From the NCBI GenBank assembly GCA_947044405.1, contig CAMRHE010001068.1, positions 173,315-237,314 on the forward strand: a stretch of 64,000 bases of DNA, in the 5' to 3' direction. Below the pieces are notes generated by a model. That model was not told where the DNA came from and ran no database searches. It saw only the letters and a program-made list of their open reading frames with translations. A program made the translations under genes and the position numbers. The DNA is from Leptodactylus fallax. Its lineage: Eukaryota; Chordata; Amphibia; Anura; Leptodactylidae. Shown one piece after another: positions 47,601-59,600 of the stretch. Within the stretch, counting starts at the first letter, position 1; each line of letters opens with the position of its first letter.

Positions 47601-50600
47601 TCTTGTATAGGGTGACATGGTGATGGTGCGGTCTTGTATAGGGTGACTGTGATGGTGTGGTCTTGTATAGGGTGACGTGGTGATGATCCGCTCTTGTATA
47701 GGGTGACATGGTGATGGTGCGGTCTTGTATAGGGTGACGTGGTGATGATCCGCTCTTGTATAGGGTGACATGGTGATGGTGCGGTCTTTTCTAGGGTGAC
47801 TGTGATGGTGCGGTCTTGTATAGGGTGACATGGTGATGGTGCGGTCTTTTCTAGGGTGACTGTGATGGTGCGGTCTTGTATAGGGTGACATGGTGATGGT
47901 GCGGTCTTTTCTAGGGTGACGGTGATGGTGCGGTCTTGTATAGGGTGACTGTGATGGTCCGGTCTTCTCATGGGTGACTTGGTGTGTGAATCTACCCTTA
48001 TACCGAAGTTGTGGAGGGTGTTAGCAGTTTTTTCGAGTCTTGGGGTTTGCTTCCATGAATAAATGATGGCCGGAGATATCTGAGCAGTCGGCATAAGAAA
48101 TAAAGCTGCAGGTTGATAGAGCGGGCTCGGATACATCAATGAGCGCCAGTCCTATGAGGTTCACATCCAAGGAGCTCGGAAGTGATAAAAGAGACTGTGA
48201 AGACGTCTCCTTGTGTAGGGACTGTCAGCACATCACGAGACTGACCTGACAAAGATCAGTCCGGGCTCAGAACACGTCACTTATCGTCTTCTCATCTGAT
48301 GCACCGACCTCCGGTTTTCTTCTCTCTCTTATGTGTAGAGATTGAGGGGGGTGCAACAGACGCCGTCATCACGTGTAACAGACGCCATCATCACGTGCAA
48401 CAGACGCCATCATCACGTGTAACAGACGCCATCATCACGTGTAACAGACGCCATCATCACGTGCGCGTCGTGCCAACGCATTCCTCAGCCCTAAAGGAGA
48501 GCAGATTCCTGTACGATCAGGCCCCCTCTCCTATTTCTTCCCCTTAAGGCGCTTATGTGGGGCAATATCTTCCCTTGTTGACACTTTAGGACAATGTTGC
48601 CCCCACTCATTATTAGGTCACCAGGTGACGGGGTCCCTTTAAGACTTTTGTGCTTTCCTGCAGGCCGGTTCCCCTTCCCTGGAGTGTAGGCAGAACATAA
48701 CGAATGTGCATTTAATGAGGATATTAGCATATTGCACCTCCCCCACTGGTATACGCATTTATCTCCCCCACCGTAAAGACAAATAACCGCAGCGAGATAA
48801 ACTGAACCATCTATCAGAGGCGAGTATGACGGCGCCGGCCCATCCCGGGTCCATTTCATCTCTCTCCGGCCGGAACGTTCCCATTAATCTTTACAGAGAT
48901 GTTATTTGCTAAACCAGGGTCGTCCTATAGAGAAACAAAGTACTTAATTAAAGGCGATGACGTGCGGATACAGCGGGGGTATAAATACGGCAGAATCTAG
49001 CACAAGATACCCACAATGCACTGCACAATAGATAGAAATGTCCGCCGAGCTTTGGCACCATACATTAAGGGGGTTGTGGTGGGTACAGCAGTTGTGGCAG
49101 GGGTAGCTGTAACTGACAGCCGGCATTGACGGCCGCTCCTGATCCCGCCCATTTAACCCTTGTGACGTTCACTCACAATGGTGGAGGCAGAAAGGGAGAG
49201 GGGCCCGTCCTGTAGCCCCAGAGGGACCTTCCTGGTGCATTTTCTACAGAATTGAAGACTAGACCTTCATCCTTGGGAAGAAATGGTTTGTGATGGTGCG
49301 GTCTTGTATAGGATGACTGTGATGGTGCGATTTTGTTTTGGATGACTCTGTGATGGTGCCGTCTTGTATAGGGTGACTGTGATGGTGCGGTCTTGTATAG
49401 GGTGACTGATGGTGCGGTGTGGTGTGGTGTGGGGGGGGTGTGGGGGGGGGGGGGGGTGGGTGGGGGGGGTGGGGGGGGGGGGGGGGGGGTGGGGGGGGGG
49501 GGGGGGGGGGGGTTTTTTTTTGTTTTGTTTTTTTTTTGTTTTTTTTTTGATGGTGCGGTCTTGTATAGGGTGACTGATGGTGCGGTCTTGTATAGTATAG
49601 GGTGAGTCTGTGATGGTGCGGTCTTGTATAGGGTGACTGTGATGGTGCGGTCATGTATGGGGTCACTGTGATGGTGCGGTCTTCTATAGGGTGACTGTAA
49701 TGGTGCGATTTTGTTTTGGATGACTCTGTGATGGTGCCGTCTTGTATAGGGTGACTGTGATGGTGCGGTCTTGTATAGGATGACTGTGATGGTGCGATTT
49801 TGTTTTGGATGACTCTGTGATGGTGCCGTCTTGTATAGGGTGACTGTGATGGTGCGGTCTTCTATAGGGTGACTGATGGTGCGCTCTTGTATAGTATAGG
49901 GTGATTCTGTGATGGTGCGGTCTTGTATAGGGTGACTGTGATGGTGCGGTCATGTATGGGGTCACTGTGATGGTGCGGTCTTCTATAGGGTGACTGTAAT
50001 GGTGCGATTTTGTTTTGGATGACTCTGTGATGGTGCCGTCTTGTATAGGGTGACTGTGATGGTGCGGTCTTCTATAGGGTGACTGATGGTGCGCTCTTGT
50101 ATAGTATAGGGTGAGTCTGTGATGGTGCGGTCTTGTATAGGGTGACTGTGATGGTGCGGTCATGTATGGGGTTACTGTGATGGTGCGGTCTTCTATAGGG
50201 TGACTGTAATGGTGCGATTTTGTTTTGGATGACTCTGTGATGGTGCGGTCTTGTATAGGGTGACTGATGGTGCGCTCTTGTACAGTATAGGGTGAGTCTG
50301 TGATGGTGCGGTCTTCTATTGGGTGACTGTGATGGTCCAATCACTGTGGGTTGGACCATTGGGACCCTCACTAATCATAAGAAAGGGGGTTTCCTGTACC
50401 CCTGGCTGAAGGGAGCAGCGGTTGCGCAGGTGCAATGCTGATCCACTTCTCTCTATGCGACTGTCAGAGAGAAACCAGCTACAACCCTCTGCTGTCTCCG
50501 GCAGTCCATTACAGTGCACCTGGTGCAAATGCTGCGCCATTTAGACAGAGTATAATGGACCCTCGCTCTTGTGATCAGTGGGGGTCCCCGTGGTCCGACC

Positions 50601-53600
50601 TCCACCACACACTTGTCACCTATCCTTTGATTAGATACCATCTTGACACCACCCCTTTAAGACCGTATCACTGTATCTCATCTCAGGCTTCTTCCTCTGC
50701 TGGCTATCACGGCGCCGCTCACATCCAATCGCCTCGTGATAATCATCGCGCTGCAGGGATCTGACGCACTTTCTCCTCTGCTTTCTCTCCCCCGCAGGAC
50801 CCCGGCATTGACATAGGTGACATTTCTGAGAGGAAAGCCTTGAGGAAGCGGCTGCAGTGTAAGACGTTTCGGTGGTATCTCGTCTCCGTGTATCCAGAAA
50901 TGAGAACCTACTCTGACAACATCGCCTATGGCGTGGTGAGTGGCGGCCAGTCCAACACAAGATGAGCACGTCAGTCCTAGCCATATTAGAATATGTAATG
51001 TTTTTTGGAGGATTTAAAGGGCCGGTGTCCAGGCTCATTGTGTAATAAAATAATCTGTATTTTTCTAATACACTTTGTGTTTCAAACCATTCTCAGGATC
51101 TCTGCTTGCTGTCATGGATTCCATCTTCTAGTTCCTATTCAAACCTAATAGTTCTCACAGCTGAAGGATTGTTACAGTTGCCTCCAGTCAGCAATGTGGA
51201 CAGTGATATATTTAGAGCATTGTTTGGACTGAATACATTTGTAACACTTGTGGTCGGGTTTCGTTACCTCTGGTTTCCACGCCGCACCTCTTCTTGGTTA
51301 CCAGTAATTTGCGCATGGTTACCGTGGCTCAGCCACATATGTAGTGGTAACTTTAGGCAGGTGATGTAAAAAAATTTTTTTTCTCCAATTTCCCTGACAG
51401 CAAGCAGAGATGTTGCAAATGTTGAGGAATTGACGCATACAGTGGGATTCCTAAAGACTGTCCTATTGTACGCTGGTCTTTATGTTCCCTGCGCCAGCGA
51501 AGGATTTGCTTAATTCATGATGATGCGGGATAATCTGGAAGAGTCTCCCTAATAATGTTATCTCCTATAGACCAATGGCATGTTAGTAAATAAGGAGTCT
51601 TTCCCCTTTAAGGCCCGGTCACATGACCTCAGCAGCCTGGAATTGTTACTATGTTACAGTGTATATATTACTGTATCTTGCGGGTCACATGACTGTCCGT
51701 CGCTTCCCTTAAGGTAGAGAACTCGGGACGTGCGGCTTCGAGCCAGATTCTCATTTTACAAACAGAAGGTTTATTTATAATCCGCGCCCAGTCGGAGGGC
51801 CGCTTTAATCCTCTGCGCTGCAGTCAGCCCTCGCTTCTATTTATACATCGCAATATTTTCAAGTCATGTGAACTTTGTACAAGCCAGCGCTTCAGGTTTA
51901 ATGCAGGCATGGAATCGAGAATAATGGGAAAATACCAGAAAACAGGTTAAATCTGAAGTTGTTTTACATCAAATTATTTATGGCAGCCATGACAGAGCTC
52001 ATGGAGGGGGTGACCTTATCGCAACCTGACTGGCATAGACTTCTGAGCTATTTCATTACTTGTGTGTCAGTCTTCACTGCAGTTCCAGTGTTCTGTTCAT
52101 GGACCAGGAAGCTGTTGACTATCAGGGAGGTTCATTCCTATCTTATCCAGACCGAATCCCATTGATATCTACATGTCCTTCACATCTTTTGGTCATTTGC
52201 TTTAAGGGGTTGTCTGGGGAGTTCAGTTTACCCTTCTTCATGCAGGACCCAGGTTTCTGGCCTAGTCCTGACCCCCGAGTCACATGATCGGAACCAGACC
52301 CAGACCCCCGCGATGCTTCACAGGTAATTACCTTCACAGACAGAAGCAACCCGGGGTATGGGGGCTGGTTCTGATCCTGTGACCCGGGGTATGGGGGCTG
52401 GTTCTGATCCTGTGACCCGGGGGATGGGGGCTGGTTCTGATCATGTGACCCGGGGGATGGGGGCTGGTTCTGATCATGTGACTCGGGCGATGGGGGCTGG
52501 TTCTGATCCTGTGACCCGGGGGATGGGGGCTGGTTCTGATCCTGTGACCCGGGGGATGGGGGCTGGTTCTGATCCTGTGACCCGGGGGATGGGGGCTGGT
52601 TCTGATCCTGTGACTCGGGCGATGGGGGCTGGTTCTGATCATGTGACTCGGGCGATGGGGGCTGGTTCTGATCATGTGACCCGGGGGATGGGGGCTGGTT
52701 CTGATCCTGTGACCCGGGCGATGGGGGCTGGTTCTGATCATGTGACTCGGGCGATGGGGGCTGGTTCTGATCCTGTGACCCGGGGGATGGGGGCTGGTTC
52801 TGATCCTGTGACCCGGGGTATGGGGGCTGGTTCTGATCATGTGACCCGGGGGATGGGGGCTGGTTCTGATCATGTGACTCGGGCGATGGGGGCTGGTTCT
52901 GATCCTGTGACCCGGGGGATGGGGGCTGGTTCTGATCCTGTGACCCGGGGGATGGGGGCTGGTTCTGATCATGTGACCCGGGGGATGGGGGCTGGTTCTG
53001 ATCATGTGACTCGGGCGATGGGGGCTGGTTCTGATCCTGTGACCCGGGGTATGGGGGCTGGTTCTGATCCTGTGACCCGAGGTATGGGGGCTGGTTCTGA
53101 TCATGTGACCCGGGGGATGGGGGCTGGTTCTGATCCTGTGACTCAGGCGATGGGGGCTGGTTCTGATCATGTGACTCGGGCGATGGGGGCTGGTTCTGAT
53201 CCTGTGACCCGGGGGATGGGGGCTGGTTCTGATCATGTGACCCGGGGTCTGGCCCAGAACCCCGGGTCCTGCATGAAGAAATCACCAAAGGCAGGTAAAT
53301 TTACCTCCCTGAACAACCCCTGTAATTGGGGATTTTTAATGGTTTCCAGCTGTTGCACAACTACAACTCCCAGCATGCAGCTGTCAGGGCATTCTAGAGA
53401 GCTGAAGGTTGGAGACCAATGACCTAGAAGCTTGGACATGGAAAGTCAACCGACCCCCTCCCCGACCCTGCGGCAGATTTCCACACATCCCATTATTTCT
53501 GGCCCTCGCTCACTTTGCCCCCAGTCACAGGACAAGGTTAGAATGTCATTCAGAGCGGGCCGGGCCGGGCGCTCGCTAAATCTGTATGTCAGAGTGGGCG

Positions 53601-56600
53601 CGGTAATCGTGTCTCGCATTAGAGTCACAATGAGTTTGTTAATCAGATGGGACAATAAATATCTTTTCTTTGCTTGAAGGAGCAGATCCAATTTCTCAGT
53701 CCACTTTGTCTTTGATTAATATGTCATTTTATCAGAATGTGAAAGACGGCGGCGGCGGCGCCGGCAGACCCTGAAATCCGCGCGTCTACGTGACCCTGGT
53801 GTAGATTGTGCAGACCCAGCCCAGGACGAGCGGATTGTATGGAAATGGTGCACAACACTTGTTTATTCCGATGGCGGAGCTCACGTCACGTCCCAACGCA
53901 GCAGATTAGAAAAAACTGTAAAAGATCTGCCCAAATTATAGCAAAATGCAACAAGTGGACCAGACATGGGCGTAGCTAGGGGGGGTGCAGAGGGCGAGAC
54001 ACCGCAGCTGCACGTTACCCCTCTGTGACCAGACTTCATACACCCGAATATGTAAAACACAAGCGCGACCTCTGATCCCACATCAGGACGGAGATTTGTC
54101 CTGTACAGATCAAGACTGGAACAGGCAGCACGTATGAAAACCGCCCGCGATCTAATACATTGTAACAAGTGCATCAGCTGTCAGAAGTTTAAGGTTTTCT
54201 GTTTCTTTTGGTTTTTATACTTTTATATTCAGATATTTCACATTTTTAATTTTTGTTTTTTTTTAGCTTCAGAACTCCCTGAAGACTGACCTGTGCCTTG
54301 ACCAGGGGCCGGACACGGACAACATCCCCATCCTGTACATCTGCCATGGCCTCACCCCACAGGTTTGTTGTCTCGGCGACGTTGTGTTCATGCCATTGGT
54401 GTGATGACGCCTCCATTGTAATGCAGCTGGACGCCCTGCGGGGGGCAGTATTCCTCCTATTGATTTTCACTATCATTATTGTGATTAGTGTGCAGGTCCA
54501 CACTGCTCCGGGCCCCTTCTTTTCCTTGGGCCCTTAGAACCTGCCTATACAATGTAGCACTGGTGCAAATAATTCACCACAAAGAGTTAAAAAAACAAAA
54601 GTGTCTGCTAAAATCCCCCATATAACATTAAGTCTCCTTAATCCTCACAGAATGTTCATGTAAACTTAGAGAACAAATGTTATACACACAAAATATAGAT
54701 AGCGCCACCTGCAGTCTCCACAGTGCAGTAACGTCCCATCTGTCCTTTGGCCACCAATAGCCACTTCTGATCCCGGAATACCCCTTTAATTTACTATGCT
54801 AAAAAAAAAAACATGACTTGTGTCTGCCAAAAACTGCGCCGCTCCTGACCACGTTACCTGACACTTACACCAATCCTAGTGCTCAGTCTCAGTGTGCACA
54901 GAGCCCTGGAACCACGTACAGGCCGGAGTTGGAGAGCTCCTTAAACTTTCCTTTCACTACAGATCCAAGAAGACTGATGCCCAAATTCCGGTTCCGGCAC
55001 TTATACTTTTGCATTGTACACTAAAGCATCCCATATAACGTGGCGCAGTACAATACCGACCGTCGAAGAAGTGACCAGTGAGCTTAGTGGCCCCTGTCAC
55101 CAGATATCCGCCCCCACCCCCACAGTTTATTACAAGCCTCCCGCTTGTGTAGACGGTGCTGGACCCCTTGCTGGCTCTCCATATGTATAGGGGCCCCGAA
55201 CAATACCCGTATTAAGAAGGTTGATGAACGTTTAACCAGGAGATGGAGTGAAAGGTTCGGCCCCCGCTGCGGCCCCATTCATGTCCAGGAGCACGCAGGG
55301 TGAAAGTAACTGAATAAATTGTAGCCTAATGAAAATAACCGCGGCCGTCCGTTCACAGGCATTAGTCCTACCGAGCTAAAAGTCAGTCTAGGAACAATCA
55401 TAGATTTGACGCCTTTCAGTCGATGTTCATCGGGGGGTAAAATCTGACGGTTTTTTTGTATCAGGAAAATTTCCAGCGACGCTTTAAACCCTGACGGGTT
55501 CATAGAGCCGACTGACGCCGTAATTGAGCTTTGCATATATAATGAGAGCCCAAAATACCCTTACACTGTATCCACTACAGAGGAGAAAATATGGCCTTCT
55601 TAAAGGGGAAGTGTAGTATCACTTGGAAATTGCATATGTTGTAGAGTTATACTCCCTGATTAAGACTAGACATCTCCTATTACTGGATGAGCCTCCCTTC
55701 CAGAAATATTGTAAGTTTTATCATCTTCGTAGGACAATGGTGGCGCTGTTGCATTGGTTGCTATAGAAAAGACTTCCTGTTATCACAGTGGTAAAAAGCG
55801 GTATTGCAGCAAGCTCTGTAATAACATAGTTGATATATTGCTGCATCTCATTGATCTGACCGGGCACTATAAGGGAGAGGGGAGGGGCTTCACTCCAATT
55901 TGATACAATTGGGGGCGGATTCCTATTCCAGTCTTAATTATTCTGGTGTATTTTGGGGGTTCCTGTGCCCTATAACTGAACGGTCTTAAAAAGTGTTGAG
56001 AGGGGTAGAAAAGGGACAAAGTGGAGCAAATCATTGCCATACACCAACTTCTACGCCGGTTTTCTGGCATGAATATAATAATCCCCCCCCCCCCCCACCA
56101 TGTGCAAGTGGAGCTGCCCCTTTAAATAATCCATTTGCTGTTTTACAGTGTCGCCTGTATGTACTGGATGTAGCAGGATACGGGCACATAGCAGGCGACT
56201 CTACCCCCTCCCCCGTCCTCGCTGCTGTCTCATCCACCACTTTGAGGCATCCATCAATCTTTAATACAGATGTAACTGATGTGATAAAATAGGGGCCGAT
56301 CAATAACCGCCACCGGCGAGGCCTGGTAATCTGGCCCGAGCACTCTGTGATTGGCTTTGCGTTTCGGATCTTATATCCGGTCTTCTCTGTTATGTGGAAT
56401 TAATTCTGCTAAATATGAAAATACCAATCTTAAAGAGGAAGCGTCGCACAATAGCAAGAGAGTCTGATACAGATTAGTCACCAAGTACAGACAAACCTTT
56501 AATCTGGAGGCAGCGGTGCTGGATTATCACTTATTCTGGATTATTGGGGGTGTTTAAAGAAAAGTCTATTAAAAATAATCTTCTCTCCTGTAACCTAACC

Positions 56601-59600
56601 TGGCAAGAAACTTTGGATAAATCAGTAGTCCAATGTGTACATGAAGGGTAACACTTGTATCAGGCTATTGTATGACTTATTATAGTCTGCATTTTATCAC
56701 AGTTCTCCCCTCTGCAGGCTCTAGGTCTGATTTCTAGTTCTCCCTGTGCTGGTGGGTAGCGTCTCGCTGTTATAAGGTCTCCCATGGACTGCACACAGAA
56801 AGTAGAGGAGAATCCGCTCCATAACTGCAGCAGGATATTAGACAGAAGTACCAACTTGTAATTAAAGCACTTGGGCTGAGACAGAAACTTCCTATGTAGT
56901 TCCAGCAGTCTCTTCTGTGCACAAATCTCTTCTCTCTCGCTGAGTTCCTGCTCACTCCTCCCCTTCCCCTCTCCATAGACTTATATTGTGAGATGTATTC
57001 TGACATCTCACTTACCTTCTGTTTTGATAGCAAGATGGAATTCAGCAGAGATTTCAGAGTGCATGTCAGTTTAGCAGGAGGAAGGAAAGGAGCCCGGTAA
57101 GTGGAGAAAGAAGCATTTTTCTCTGATAAGATATATTGTAAAGTTACTTGTATTTGCCTGGACTGTTCATTTATGCAAAGTTTGTTGACAGGTGACTGAC
57201 GTGTGAGGTCACTACCCGCTATTGCCATGTCATATACTACCATGTTATACTGCAGGTCTGTGCTAGGACTGTCGCACATCTGGATTATCAGATGTTGGAT
57301 TAAAGGGGTTGCACAAACTTAAAATGATTTTTGCCTGGACATGTGACCGATTACCGGCCGCACCACTGAGGTCACCCTAGAGCTATTGATTGGCCACCGC
57401 GGTCACATGTCCATGGAACTTCAACATTAGGGCCAGAATACTGAGCCGGGCGGGGGTCTGGGAAGCGGCACCTTTAAGGGTGGAATTTATACATGGGATA
57501 TTTTTGATTGCCGAACAATCTCCTGAAGAAATTTCCACCATTGAAGGGAAAAAAATGTACAAAGTAAATTTCTGTGTGGTAATTTCACGCTGTGCTTCAT
57601 TGTGATCTGTAAGTGCCGCAGATTCTCATCTTAGACTTCAATTGCAATTTGTAATTCTGTTCTGAAATCTGCAACGGTAATTTTTCAGCAAAAAAACAAA
57701 CAAAACCACAAAAATCAGCGTCGGCCCCGCTGACATCTACAGGCGGCGATACAACCTGCTGTGCAGTGGAGATATAGAGGTCCGATGTTTGGCCACAAAT
57801 CACTCGCCGTGTCGCACCTTTTAGGAGTCTCCCTGTTGTGTGCCGCACTTTTTGGTCCTGTGTGATTTCGCCCCGCAGCCCTCCATGACCGTGTGTGCAG
57901 TTCGTTGGCAGCAGCACGATCAATATATACGCCCCGATAGGGTCTCCGCTGTTCCTGTGAACCTCGCTTAATAAATCCCAGAGAGCGCGGCTAGAGGAGA
58001 CGTCGCTTTAATTGGGTCACACGGCTCAGGCGAGAGGACATTCATCTTCAGGATCAGCTGAGAGTCGGAGAAGGTGCTGCAGTAAGCAAATCCCTGGCCG
58101 AAGTCGCAGAGAATATGCAGACGAGCAATCCAAGTCCCAGGATGGGAAGGTTGCGTGGCCCCTTTAAGAGCCCGGACAGTGATGGAACGTTTGTGTGCAC
58201 ATCACAGCGCGGCGATAATAATAACCAAACCCAAGACGTGATCATTAATATCCTTGATGCAGAATCCGCCGACTCCTGCCCAATGAGCCCTGCGAATCAA
58301 AGGTGACTGCCCGGAAATTGTATTCTATCGATTACAGGGGTGATGGGGTCGGGGGTCAGGTGATCGGACATCCGCTACATATGAAGATCGCAGGCTCCGA
58401 GAGTCGGTGTGCAGCGGATCACGTAACTCTGAGAAGACAAGCAAAGACGTGAGCTAAAGGATTAGAAGACAATCCAAGAATTAGAAAAGAAGGAAATATT
58501 ATATATTAGGATTCCCCTCCCCCACTCCTTTAGTTAAGTTTAAAGCCTCCTTTTCTTAAAGGGATATTATAAGATTATCTAAATAAAGCTTCATTATTTG
58601 TATTGTGAAATGATCAGTAAATTTCTAATAGACTTTATATATCGAATTCTCAACTTTTTTACGACCTCTGCTTGCTGCGATTGATTTTATCCAGAGACTA
58701 AAACCTGTCAGAGCTTGAAGGGGTTTTGTAGGGCTAAAATATTTGAACCTACCCTTTAATAGGTAATCAGTATTAGATTGTTGGCGGTCCAAGAGCCAGG
58801 ACCCCCACAGATCAGCTGATCAAAACTGCTTCCACTTTACAGTTCATGTGGTGTCATGTCCATCAGTCACATGGTCTGTTTGCAGAGTGGGACTGAACTG
58901 CAGTACCATGCACAACCACTATACAATGTACGGCGCTGTGCTTGGTATTAAGTGAAGAAGCCGCCGTGCTAACCCAAATGCTGCAATCTCTTCAAACAGC
59001 TGATCAGTGGAGGTCCTGGGTGTCTCACCCCCTCTAACATATCAGTATTTTAGCCCTAAAGTTGTTGTCCAGGATTAGCTGTATCCAGAAACAGTGCCAC
59101 CTCTGTCCACAGGTTGTGTCAGGTATTGCAGCTAATACACTGACACGAGCAGCCCTTTATCTCCCAGATCATTGTCCACACTGGATACAAATTGTAACAA
59201 AGTCATATCCAGTCTCCAGACTGATACATTTCTCCTGCGCAGATACATTGTAGCAAACTGGACTGTAATAAGATTTGTTCTGCTAAATTAAACCAGAGGA
59301 TTGTCTAGCAAATCCTCAGCTGTGTGAGCAGAAATAACTCGGGGCGAAGGATCTCTGTCTGTAAAGCAGAGCCAAAATCTTGAGATCTTCAAAATGATGG
59401 GAAGAGAAAACTCAAGTATATCAGAAAATTGTAGATCTTATAGAAGGATCCTAAATCGTGTTCTCTCCCGTCTGCAGAACGTCTATTACACCAGCTCTCA
59501 GCTCCTTCATGTTGGAGTCCTGAGCCCGACAATAGATGACGACGACAACCGCTGCTTGGTGGACGTGAACAGCCGGCCCAGGCTCATCGAATGCAACTAC

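Noticed and set aside
47402..50371. His/Pro/Thr-rich minus-strand frames
   Set aside because: They come from the 29-31-bp arrays and break wherever the unit length changes.
52143..53422. [10 protein letters not shown] and [11 protein letters not shown] repeat frames
   Set aside because: 33 bp is a multiple of three, so both strands stay open. There is no promoter, splice or homology support.
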